A stretch of 64,000 nt of DNA from Coenobita brevimanus (taxonomy: Eukaryota > Arthropoda > Malacostraca > Decapoda > Coenobitidae). The notes under the pieces are model-generated. The model ran no database searches and was not told the origin of the DNA. It saw nothing but the letters and a program-made list of their open reading frames with translations. This document shows positions 9,089-20,035 of this stretch, in pieces. The position numbers and the translations under genes are program-made. Numbering within the stretch: position 1 is the first letter of the stretch; each line of letters begins with the position of its first letter. The stretch is from positions 53,755,991 to 53,819,990 of the forward strand of contig CM064671.1 in NCBI GenBank assembly GCA_032717465.1, written 5' to 3'.

Positions 9089-12000
9089 GTGAGGGGACTA
9101 GGGACCCCCTCCTCTGTTTTTTTAGTTCCTAAAAAGAGACAGGCCAGAGAAAGGGATGGGGGATGGAGTTATCCCCGTACCCTGAAGATTGGGCCTATGA
9201 ATGTGCGTGGATGTAGTACGACTGAGGCTAAAAAGGGAGGAGATTGGGAGAATGTTTGTGAGAAGAAAGTTGGATGTGTTAGCTTTGAGTGAAACGAAGA
9301 TGAAAGGGAAGGGGGAGTCTATGTTTGGAAGTGTGAATGGAAGATTGTCAGGTGTTGATAGAGGAAGGGCAAGAGAAGGTGTGGCCTTGTTAGTGAGTCC
9401 GGAAGTACAGCAATGTGTGATTGAATGGAAAGAGGTGTCATCGAGACTGATGTGGGTAAAAGCGAAATTTGAACGTGAGTTGTGGGTGTTTGTGAGGGCA
9501 TATGGGCCTGGTAGTGAAAGGGATGAACAAGAGAGGGAGTCTTTCTGGAATGATGTTCATGAGTGTCTGCAGAGTTTTGGAGCGAATGTGAATGTGGTAA
9601 TGATGGGAGATCTGAATGCTAGAGTGGGAAATGTAGCAGTTGAAGGCGTAGTTGGTATGCATGGTGTGCCTGGAAGAAATGAAAATGGGGAACGAATGAT
9701 AGCGATGTATGCTAAGCGAAAGATGGTGATTGGGAATACGCTGTTTGAGAAGAAAGATATTTATAAGTATACATGGGTGAGACAGGAGGGTGGAAGGGTT
9801 GTTGATAGAGCTTTGATGGACTATGTGGCTGTGTCCAGGAATGTAATAGGAAGATTGTTGGATGTGAGAGTTCTGAGAGGGGAGGGTGGAGGTATGTCTG
9901 ACCACTATCTGGTGGAGGGAAAGTTAAGAGTAGGTAAGAGATGGGTGAGAGCTATGAGGGTTAGGTGTGGCAGGGAGGTTTTGAAAGTGAGTGAGTTGGA
10001 TAAAAGAGAGAAAAAGATAGAGTATCAGGAGAAATTGAAAGATGAGTGGAACGCAGTGAAAGATCGGGAAAATGGCAGCGTGGAGGAGGAATGGCAGTTG
10101 TTTAAGAGTGCTGTGGTGGGGCATGCAGAAGAGGTGTGTGGTGTGAGACGTGTGGGTGGTCGTGTAAGAAAAGGAAGTGAATGGTGGTGCGAGGAAGTAA
10201 ATATGGCTGTGGCTGAGAAGAGACGTGCATATGAAGTGTGGCTCCAGAGGAAGGATGAGATGTCATATGAAAGGTATAAGGAAAAGAGGAATAGAGCGAG
10301 AAGGGCTGTGCGTGATGCTAAAGTGGCAGCAGATGAGAGGTAGGGTAGGCGGCTGACAGAGAATTTTCAACTGAATAAGAAAATGTTTTGGAAGGAGGTG
10401 AAAAGGATGCGAAAGGGAGAGTCTGGGAAAGAAGAACGAGTAAAAGCAGAGGATGGAAGGATGTTAATTGAGATGGATGCAGTAAGGAAGAGATGGGCAG
10501 AGTATTTTGAAAGATTGTTAAATGTAGAGGAGGAAAGGGTGGCTGAGATTGTGGCGGATGGAAGGGTGCAAGGAATAAATGTGTTGGGAGAGTTGAATAA
10601 TTCTTTGATCACGAAGGAGGAAGTGGAGAAGGCAGTAAAGGAGATGAAAACAGGGAAAGCTGCAGGTATGGATGGGTGTGCTGTGGAATGCCTGAAGGGT
10701 GGTGGAGTGACTATTGTTGACTGGTTAGTAAGATTGTTGAATGTGTGCTTTGAGAAAGGTATGGTGCCAATTGACTGGGCAAGTGCTTGTGTGGTCCCGT
10801 TGTATAAAGGCAAGGATGATAAGTATGAATGTACTAGCTTTAGGGGTATAAGTCTGTAAAGTGTATGGTAGATTGTTAATTATGAGAGTTAGAGAGGGTA
10901 CAGAGGGAGTGATTGGTGATGAGCAGTGTGGCTTTAGGAGAGGGAGGGGATGCGTGGATCAGGTGTTTGCTGTGAGACAAGTGTGTGAAAAGTATTTATC
11001 GAAAGGCAAGGATGTGTTTTGGGCATTTATGGATTTATAGAAAGCGTATGATAGAATTGATAGGGAGGCTTTGTGGACTGTTTTAAGATTGTATGGACTT
11101 GATGGCAGGTTACTAAAAGGGGTGAAAAGTTTTTATGTAAATAGTAGAGCGTGTGTAAGAGTGGGAAATGCTATGAGTGATTGGTTTCCCGTGAGAGTGG
11201 GGCTGCGACAGGGATGTTTGATGTCGCCTTGGTTGTTTAATATTTACATGGATGGTGTTGTAAGGGAGGTGAATGCAAGAGTTTTAGGTGGAGGTCTGAG
11301 TCTGGTGAATGTTGATGGTGGAGAGTGGAATCTGAAGCAGCTGCTTTTTGCAGATGATACTGCACTGGTGACTGATTCAGAGGAGAGATTGAAACAGTTG
11401 GTAGAGGAGTTTGGAAGGGTGTGTGAAAGGAGGAAATTGAAAGTAAATGAGAATAAGAGTAAAGTGATGAAGTGTACGAGGTTGATAGATGGTAGGGGGA
11501 TGAATATAGTTTTGAATGGTGAGTTGCTTGAGGAGGTAGATTGTTTTAATCATTTAGGGTCACATGTTGCTGTGGATGGAAGAATAGATGCAGAAGTGAA
11601 GTTTAGAATAAATGAAGTAGGAAAGGTGCTGGGAGGAATGAAAAAAGTGTTTAAATGTCGTTCGCTTAGAATGGATGTATAGAGAAGGCTGTATGAGGGT
11701 GTTGTGGTACTGACTGCGTTATATGGGGCTGAAACATGGAATATGGGTGTAGCAGAGAGGAGAAGTTTGAATGTAATGGAGATGAGGTGCTTGAGGAGTA
11801 TGTGTGGAGTGACGCGTATGGATCGGGTGCGAAATGATGAAGTGCGAAGGAGAACTGGAGTTGTTTGGGAGATGGCTGGTAGAGTTGAGCAGAGGGTGTT
11901 GCGATGGTTTGGGCATATGGAGAGAATGGATAATGAGCGATTGGTGAAAAAGATAACTAGATCTGGTGTGAGAGGTGTAAGGCTGAGAGGAAGACCACGA

Positions 12001-12114
12001 ATAGGATGGATGGACAGTGTGAAGAGAGCGCTGGATGTGAGAGGGATGTCTGTTGAGCAAGGAAGAGTGGCTGTGCGTGACAGAAATAAATGGAGAGAAA
12101 TTGTGAATGAATAA
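9089..12114 (+). pseudogene. RTE-A ORF: AP endonuclease and reverse transcriptase (broken)
   Basis: Endonuclease motifs in order: KIGPMNVRG, ALSETKMKG (catalytic Glu), MMGDLNARVG (Asp/Asn), ALMDYVAVSRN, MSDHYLVEG (SDH). RT motifs: GKAAGMDG, QCGFRRGRG, FMDL-stop-KAYDR, LRQGCLMSPWLFN, LLFADDTAL (catalytic FADD intact) and NENKSKVM. A C-terminal RWFGHMERM and RGRPRIGWMD block is typical of this type. Breaks: a frameshift near 9240, TAG at 10341, a ~17-bp deletion with frameshift near 10857, TAG at 11038 and TAG at 11680. The last two fall where Gln is expected, consistent with CAG to TAG. The protein would nick target DNA and copy the element RNA there; this copy cannot encode it. Confidence 0.9.
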
Positions 12115-12440
12115 GTGATGACGCAGCCCTGAGGGGATATTCTCCCGCATTTGGTCTGATCAGCTAGTCAGGTCAGGTGTGGGTAAGGGGATGGGTCTGT
12201 TATGATGTGGCAGGGGTAAACCAGTTCTGCTGTCGGGCCCTGCTGCGGATGTCACTGATTGCATTGTGCAGTTGACCCTTGTGCGGTGTGGTGCGATGAG
12301 GATCTGTCTGTTCTCCCCTTTGGAGCTAAGATGCGAATGAATGTGTTTAAATGGATGAGTAAATGAGGAGTGTGTCATCCTGTCTCGGCTACCTCCCTTT
12401 CCTTGGGGGAAGCAGCCTAGGTATATAGATAGAGATAGAG

Positions 12441-12663
12441 ACCTAATAATTCCCATCATGAAACTTCTTACATAACTGGATATTCATATAATTATCTATC
12501 ATGTACAATTTTTGCCTTCTAGGTGTAATAACTGCAAAGTTTTAATAGAAAAATACATTGGGCTCTTCAGACTCCTTGTGCAGGCCGCACTGATATCTGA
12601 GAAAATGATTATTATTTTACATTTTCGTTATTTAAAAAACTACTTAAGACACAACATTCTACA

Positions 12664-12697
<34 letters not shown>

Positions 12698-12700
12698 ACA
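12441..12700 (+). repeat. family R fragment, right of RTE-A, plus (TC)n
   Basis: Continues family R after the RTE-A insertion: tcatgtacaatttttgccttctaggtgtaata matches 53025-53060 and 55530-55570. It ends in a (TC)n tract at 12666-12695. Confidence 0.7.
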
Positions 12701-13910
12701 GGCAAACCCTGATTTATGATACCCTTAGATGCGATGCGTCGGAACAGTGATGGGGGGTTATATACCACCCAGCCACTCCTATCGTAGGCCTACTCCCGGT
12801 TTTTCCTATAGGTTTAGATATTTTCACTGATTTTGATGACATTTTTAACTTGAACTTTGTTTATAGGTTGATTTATAAACTGTTTTTAGGCTTACATTTA
12901 TGTGTTTAGTAACAGTTCGAGTGAACACTAATACTGGGGTACGGATTCTTGCCCATCAGACAAAGTACAAAACAGTGTAGACAACTAGGCAATGCAGCTG
13001 AGAATATTCATGTTTGACAATTGAACTGTCACCTAAACTATCATGGAATAAATACAGATAATTTTCAATAAATATTTATCACTGTGAAAACCTTAGGGAG
13101 TAAATACTTCATGCACTGAACTGTGACATCGATAAACCATGCGTTTACATTCAGGCTGTTCAAGGAAAAATTATTTGAAAATACAAAGGAATTTCTAAAT
13201 AAATGTTGGAAAATACATTAAGAGAGAATAAAATAAAGGAGCTCATCAACCAGACAGCAGCTTAACCGCCATAAAGAGGGGCGATTGAAAAGGCTACCAC
13301 GATCGCGTCATGGATCGATAAATTTTGTTTATAAATTCGGGTTGTTCAGGGGAAAACGCTTTGAAAATACAAAGGAATTCTAATTTAATGTCGGAAAATT
13401 AGAGAGAAGAAAATAAAGGAGCTCAGTAACTAGAACAGTAACAAAAACGACATAAAGAGGAGCCATTGAGAAGGCTATCCTGATCACATCATTGAATGCA
13501 TTCCCTCCTCAAGAGAATTCCCTGTCAAAACATCAACGATTCTCCGTCACAACAATTCGCACCTTGGACGATTCTGCTTCGTTCATATATTATTATTATG
13601 CATAACAGATGTTGACTGGGTTTGTATGCAATGCTGCTGCATCTTCTATATATACCGAGTTTGAGTACTAGTCGGAGATCGCATTCTCTAGTGACCTTGA
13701 CTAGAACAAGTGAGACAGGCACTGGCTTTAGGTTTACGTTAGCTTCTTTTACAGCTGTTAGGCCATACATAATGACTTTAAATTTTCATTTCGACTCATT
13801 TGGGTGGGATTAGGGCATGACTGGGGGAAACCCGAGGTTCAATAATGCATCCCTATACTTCACATGTAAAATCAACCCTGAGCTTGGATATCCCGCCTAG
13901 TGATGGGTTT
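12701..13910. other. unassigned; contains a ~184-bp tandem duplication
   Basis: Two diverged copies at about 13150-13325 and 13333-13505 share gttcaaggaaaa, gaaaatacaaaggaatt, ataaaggagctca and cataaagagg.gc.attga.aaggcta. No reading frame I can support. Confidence 0.6.
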
Positions 13911-15858
13911 TTACATTTTTTTAATATAAGAAAGAAGGAACTAAAGGCCAGGAGCCTGCAAACAGTTCCTTCCAAGGAAAAAAAAAAAACAATACAAAAG
14001 AGAGCCAAATTCAAGATAGGTTCATTTTGAGATGCCTAGACATACTGCGTTTGAAAGACTTAAGATCATTGGAAGTAGGAAATACAGACAGAGGGAGACA
14101 GTTCCAGAGTTGACCTGTTGCATAAATGAAGGACTAGGAGTAACGGTTAACTCTTGCATTAGAGAGTTGGACAGAAAAAGGATGAGAGTTTGTTGCTAGA
14201 CGGGTCTTATGTGCCCGTCGTAGAGGTGGAGGGATGCAAGCAGACAATTCAAAGGAGCAGTGACCATTGAAGTAGAGATAGAAAAGAGATAAAGATGCAA
14301 CAGTGCTGCAAAGACACAGAGGTTGAAGGGAGCCAGTAAGAGAAGGAAAGTTAATGAAACAAAAAGCTTTTGACTCCACCCTATTTAGAAGAGCTATATG
14401 TGGGGAGCCTCCCCACAGATGAGAGTTGTACTCGACATAAGGCTGAATAAAACCCGTGTATAAAGTCAACAACTGTGCAGGGGTAAAGAAGGTACAGACT
14501 CGGCTTAGTACACCTAATCTTTTGGAAGCAGATTTTACGAGAGATGTAATATGATCTTTCCAAGATAAATCCCGAGAGAATGAAACCCCAAGTATTTTTA
14601 AGGATGATGCAGGGTTAAGCTGGATATTACTGAACATGAGTGGATACTCCTGTTGAAGACTGTGTCGATTGATAGGTGTAAGAACTGAGTCTTTGATGCA
14701 TTAAAAACGAGATTATTTTTACCCCAGTCAGAGATATAAGCCAAGTCAGACATTGGGTGTGCCATTTCCTCATCCTTTGTTATTGAAGTAACTGCTGAGA
14801 TGGACGTTGCAGGAACCGAATAGAAAGGTGAAGGGTGGAATCATGAGTGTATGAGCAGTTAGGGTTATGCTTACGGCTTAGGTTATTGATGAATTAAAGG
14901 AAAAGAGTTGGTGATAAGACAGAACACTGTGGAGCACCACTGCTGATAGTTCTAGGACAAAAATGGTGGCCGTCTACAACATCAACTATAGGACGACAAG
15001 AAAGGAAGCTATAGACGAAGGCAGAGAGAGAAGGATAAAAGCCATAAGTGAACACTTGGGAAATTAAAAATTTATGCCACACTCGATCGAAAGCATTTGA
15101 AATGTCAAGTGCAATGGCAAAGCTTTCTCCAAATTCCCGAAATTCGGATGATCAGGAGTTTTAAAGGTAAGTGAGAGGATCGACAGTGGAGCATTCCTGA
15201 CAGAACCCATACTGACGATCAGAAAGATGGTTGTGATAGGAAAGATGCTTTACATTTTTTCTGTTAAGAATTGACTTAAAAACTTTTGAGACACAGGATG
15301 TTAAAGCAATAGGGCGATAGTCAGAGGGTGGGAAATGGTCACCCTTCTTTGAGACTGGCTAAGTGAGAGCAAACTTCCAGCAAGAAGGAAAGGTACATGT
15401 TGACAGACAAAGGCGAAAGAGTTTACCTAGGCAGGGTGTAAGCACATAAGCACAATTCGTGACAACAACAGGAGGGACCATATCAGGCCCCTATCATAGG
15501 CCTTGTTGCTACTGAGGGAGGGATGGCGGGAAATACATCACTTGAAGAAATTTTAATGAAGTCAAAGGGGGGAAGTGATGGAGGAACAGCACTGGAATCG
15601 TCTAAGGTGGATTTGAAGAAGGTCTGAGCAAAGTGATCTACTTTATCAGTAGAGAAAATAGCTACAGAGCCATCAGAATAGAAAAGAGGAGGGAAGGATG
15701 ATGAGGTAAAATTATTATATATATTTTTTGGCAAGGTGAAAGAAGGAGTGGGAAGAATTCGAGTTGTACAGCTGAGAGCATTTAGCACAGATAAAATTAA
15801 TTTTAGCAGAGCAAAGAACAGACTTGGCACGATTTCAGGCAGAAGCATATTGAACGCC
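13911..15858 (-). mobile_element. LINE-P copy 1 (jockey-like), 5'-truncated and decayed
   Basis: Minus strand. The 5' part (15483-15858) matches the inter-domain region (SSSFPPLFYSDGS). The RT region survives in pieces (WHKFLISQVFTYGFYPS; VLSPTLFL near 14894). The 3' thumb/C-terminal part is open at 14134-14637 (LGVSFSRDLSWKDHITSL, NRVESKAF, YFNGHCSFELSACIPP). The 3' end is an A-rich tail at 13911-13925. The VPQGS motif reads APQCS and several frames are broken. Other LINE-P copies are at 29527, 34860, 35869 and 41415. Confidence 0.85.
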
Positions 15859-15959
15859 TGTGAAGATGCACAGTAAAACCTCATAATGCAAACTAAGCTG
15901 TGTGTTAACATAATCCAGTTTCAGAGTTTTAATAAAAAATTTTGATACGTCAAAGTTGT

Positions 15960-15962
<3 letters not shown>

Positions 15963-16027
<65 letters not shown>
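15963..16027. repeat. compound (TA)n(TG)n microsatellite
   Basis: TA repeat 15963-15997 passing directly into TG repeat to 16027. Long frames here are low-complexity artefacts. Confidence 0.95.
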
Positions 16028-16029
<2 letters not shown>

Positions 16030-16124
16030 AGCGACAGGATCCACCTGCTACTTGGCACATCCCCAGGTGGCAGATTGGGAAGGCTTTGTAGATATACGAA
16101 ATACCATCTTAGACGGCATGGACC

Positions 16125-19097
16125 ATGGGACCTCTTGTAAATATACAGTATACGGCTCCACCGAGTATAATGAATAAGGTGGCACAAAAATTACATCTCT
16201 CCAGAAACTATGTGGCTGGGAGGAGAGATTATTTCATACAGTCCTCCCAACCAAACATGAGTTCTATTGCAATTGATTTGACGGGCGTTCCTGTTGGATC
16301 ATCGTCTACTAAAGGTCCGACTGCACTGCCTCCTGTGCTTACGGGCAGTGTGCCACCGAAACTGAGTAGACACTGCGTTGGCAAGTTAGAGACTGGGATA
16401 TTAAACAAACTGAAATCCATGAAGACTTATGCATACAATGCAAGAAGCCTCGCAGAAGATTACAAACTTGATAACTTAATGACTGAACTGGAAAACATTA
16501 TTTGGGATATTGTAGATTTGAGTGAGACCCAAAGGAGCAAAAGTAATTCAGGTGGAAGATAGGAGCCACCTAATTTACAACAGAAAAGGCAAAATGAAGG
16601 AGTTAGTGGTGTAGGATTTTTAATTAACAGAAATCTTGCAGACAACATTGTTAAATTCAGCGGTGTATCTGACAGAGTAGCATTGGCTGTAATTAGCCTA
16701 TGCAAAATATACACCCTGAAAGTAATACAGTTATATGGAACAACTTCTTAAAGCACAGATGAAGAAACAGAAACATTCTATGCCGACATCTCCCAGATTA
16801 TGGAGCACGAAATGACCACATATACTATACTCATGGGAGACATCAATGGAAAACTTGGAAAATCAAAAAATGGCCAAGCATGTATGGGAAAATTTGGAAT
16901 GGGAGAAAGGAATGAAGGAGGAGAAATGGTGGTAAATTTTGCTGAGTATAACATGAAAATAATGAACTCATTCTTAATAAAATAAATGATAAATGTGGAC
17001 TTGGAGAAGCACAAATTGAGAAACAAAGAATGAAATTGACTTCATTATGGCAGATAAGAATAACACAATCATAAATGTCATAATTATCAACAAAGTATAT
17101 ATAGGAAGTGACCATAGAATGGTGGGTTGCACAACGGGATTCAATTTCAGAAGTGAAAGAAAGAAGATGATTAACCATAAAAAGATATGCCCAATAAAAG
17201 CAAACGAAAACAAAGCAGCCTTTCAGTTGGAAATAAGGAACACATTTCAGGCTCTAAGTAATGCTGAATGTGACACTGATGAGCTGAATGAGAGACTAAC
17301 AAAAGTGCAAAGAGAATGTGCGGAATTAGTAGCAAAACCTAATACAACCAAAGCCAACAAGTATTCAGAAACGAATCCCGAGCTTATTTAAAAAGAATAG
17401 CAATGAAATTAAAAACAATGAAAGGTGAAATAGAATGAGCGGAATTAAATAAGGTTAGCAACAGGAGACAAAGGGAAGAAAAAAGAAAGAGAAACATGGA
17501 TCAGATCAAAGAAACCATCAATAAAGGAAAAAGTCTGAAACAGTTCCGAAGTAAAATGGCTCTAGGAAAGCAACAAATTATATCACTGAAAGACAAAAAC
17601 GGTGAAGTCATTAAATGCAGAGATGAGATGGTGAAGAGAGTTGAAGAAATTTACAAAGAACTGCATGTATCAAAGGCATTAGTACCAATAGCTAACTTTT
17701 CAGTTGACACAAGTGAAATACGGTACCTGAGGTAACACCAGACAAAATAAATATTCCACTTAAAAATATGATGAGAGGGAAGACTCCGGAAGAATATGGA
17801 ATAGTAGCAGATTACTGTTGGATGCAGGAGTAGAAGTACAAAATAGGCTCGCTCGCGTCTTTGCTCAATGTATAAAAAAGAAGAAAATTCCTCAAACATG
17901 GTGTAATGCAATTAGTATTTTACTTTACAAAAAAAGTGTCTCAAAAGATCCTAGTAACTATCGACCCAATATCTTATTTTCAGCGATTGACATACTCTTC
18001 ACTAAAGTTCTTATGTATACTGTAGAACAAACAAGGAAATTTTGAGGAAAACCAACCTCGTGAACAGACAGCATTCCGAGGGTGGTATTCGACTACCGAT
18101 CGTCTACACACAATGAATCAACTTACTGAGAAAACTACAAAATATGATAAACCACTGTGCTTAGGTTTTGTTGACTACGAAAAGGCTTTTGACTTAGTGG
18201 AGCACATAGCAATTATAAATTCGTTGTGAGAACAAGGAGTGATTGAGAACGTTATAAAACTGCTCGAGAACGTATATAAAGAGGGAACTGCAACAGTTAA
18301 ATTACATTAGGACTCGGAAAAGATTAAGATTAAGATGAAGAAAAGCTAAAGCATTTAAGATTTCCAGATGGCATTATCCTAATCTCGGAAACAACGGGGA
18401 CATCGCAAGAAATTGTCAAAGTAGGTCTAAAGATGAACCGGAGTAAAACTAATGATTAATCCAGATACACCAAAGAGTGTCATCAGCATAAGCGAAGAAA
18501 TTCTTGAAGAAGTCAAGGAGTACAATTATATTTGGCAAATACTAAAATTTAAGAAAGACCATCATAGTGAAATAAGAAGACGCCACTACAACTGGATGGA
18601 AAACTTTCAGTAAACATACAGACATTATGAAAAGTAGCTTGCCAATTGGTATGAAACGAAAATTATTTAACGAATGTATAATTCCAGCTATGACGTACGG
18701 TTGTCAGACCTGGAAACTGAGAAAATCTATGGAAATAAACTAATCCATTCTCAGAGAGCAATGGGAAGATCATTCTTAGGAAAATCTTTAAGAGACAGGA
18801 AAAGGTCAGCTTGGGTGAGATAGCAAACTAAAGTCAAAGACGTTATAGAGGTAACAGAACAGAAATGGAGGTGGGTAGGCCATGTAACAAGAATAAGGGA
18901 TAACCAATGGTGCAAGAGGCCGACTGACTGCACACCAACAGACTGTAAGCACAGCAGAATAAGGTCAGACAGGAGGTGGAGAGGTGAGAGAGAGAAATTT
19001 GCAGGGAAAACATGGTACAGATTGGCTCAGTCAAGGAATTCGTGGAGAAGGTTGAGAGAGGACTTGTAATGGCTAATGATGATGATGGTGATGATAA
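16125..19097 (+). mobile_element. RTE-C (BovB-like) retrotransposon, decayed
   Basis: Endonuclease start: YAYNARSLAED, WDIVDLSETQRSK (Glu), then GFLINRN and TILMGDINGKLGKS (GDxN) and EIDFIMADKNN / IGSDHRMVG (SDH), reaching about 17130. RT pieces: IPQTWCNAISILLYKK, YRPN, CLGFVDYEKAFD, LENVYKEGTATVKL, then a deletion that removes the FADD box. C-terminal pieces: YGCQTWKLRK, EQKWRWVGHVTRIRD and RSRRWRGE-type blocks. It ends with a TGATGATGATGG-like tail near 19070-19097 followed by (GA)n. At least ten breaks; inactive. APE-RT order and the tri-nucleotide-like 3' tail fit RTE/BovB-type LINEs. Confidence 0.75.
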
Positions 19098-19128
19098 ATA
19101 GAGAGAGAGAGAGAGAGAGAGAGAGAGC
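19098..19128. repeat. (GA)n microsatellite at the RTE-C 3' end
   Basis: Simple GA repeat immediately following the RTE-C tail. Confidence 0.9.
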
Positions 19129-20035
19129 AAATCCTTTTCTGTATCCTCGTACTTTCTCTATACTTATTTCAAAGCCATAGGTGGCTGTTGTGTATATGTA
19201 TGCAACGACGTATCTTGCTTTCGTGTTCCTGAACTTGATTCTTCTGAATTCCCTACCCTCTGGCTTCGGCTTTCCTGTCACTCTCTAACTAAATATATCT
19301 GTACTATTTACTTATCCCCTATTTCTACCGACAATAAAAAATTCCTCGACTATCTTGTCAGGACTCTATATTACAATAATATTACAATAATACATAACGC
19401 CTGTCTCTTAGATCAATTCCTGACAAATGATCCAGATCAGTTCAGGATAAAGTACTGTCACCACTTGGATTCTCCGACTACAAATTCATCAAAGCCTCAT
19501 TATTCAGATCTCCAAAACCTCATCATTCTGAACCTGTCAGTTTGACCAGGTGGCACAATGAAAGGGCAGACTGGGATGGATTCAGAGATTATGTTGTTGA
19601 TGCTCCATGGCAGCCTTTCTTCTCCAATGACATCAGTTCAACCTAGTCCCACATTAATGACTTAATACAAGCTGGTGTGGAATTGTTCATACCAAGTCAA
19701 TAGTTCATAACTTTAACAAGCCATCTCCCATTCACCCACTAAAATTTTCAGATGTTAACATTACAAATGACCCGCGTGGTACAGCGAACATCCTTGCCAA
19801 TACATTTGCTAGTAATTCTAATTGAGAGGAAGTCAGCCAAACTGTCCCTCTACTGGAACTTGACTCTCCTGAAATTGCACTGCTTAAGATACAGACTATA
19901 TATGTAAATTCCATTCTTGATAATTTACCAACCAACAATGCTTCAGATCGAGTTGCAATTCCTCCAACTGTTTTGAAAAAGTGTTCCCCCAAACTCGCTC
20001 CTATTCTAGGGAACCTATACAGACTACGTACAGTA

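Larger units (their letters stand above)
8943..12440 (+). mobile_element. RTE-A copy 1, nearly full-length non-LTR retrotransposon
   Basis: Flanked by a perfect 10-bp target-site duplication ACCTAATAAT (8933-8942 and 12441-12450). It has a hairpin-rich 5' leader (8947-9028), a single broken ORF with endonuclease and RT (9089-12114), a 3' UTR that recurs at 51640-51945, and a GATA-like microsatellite tail (12421-12440). Short GATA-type tails and an APE-RT single ORF fit the RTE clade. It sits inside family R sequence: the two flanks join into the sequence that is contiguous at 52930-53060 and 55450-55560. RTE-A recurs in minus orientation at 43552-46950 and as a 3' fragment at 51405-51965. Confidence 0.9.
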
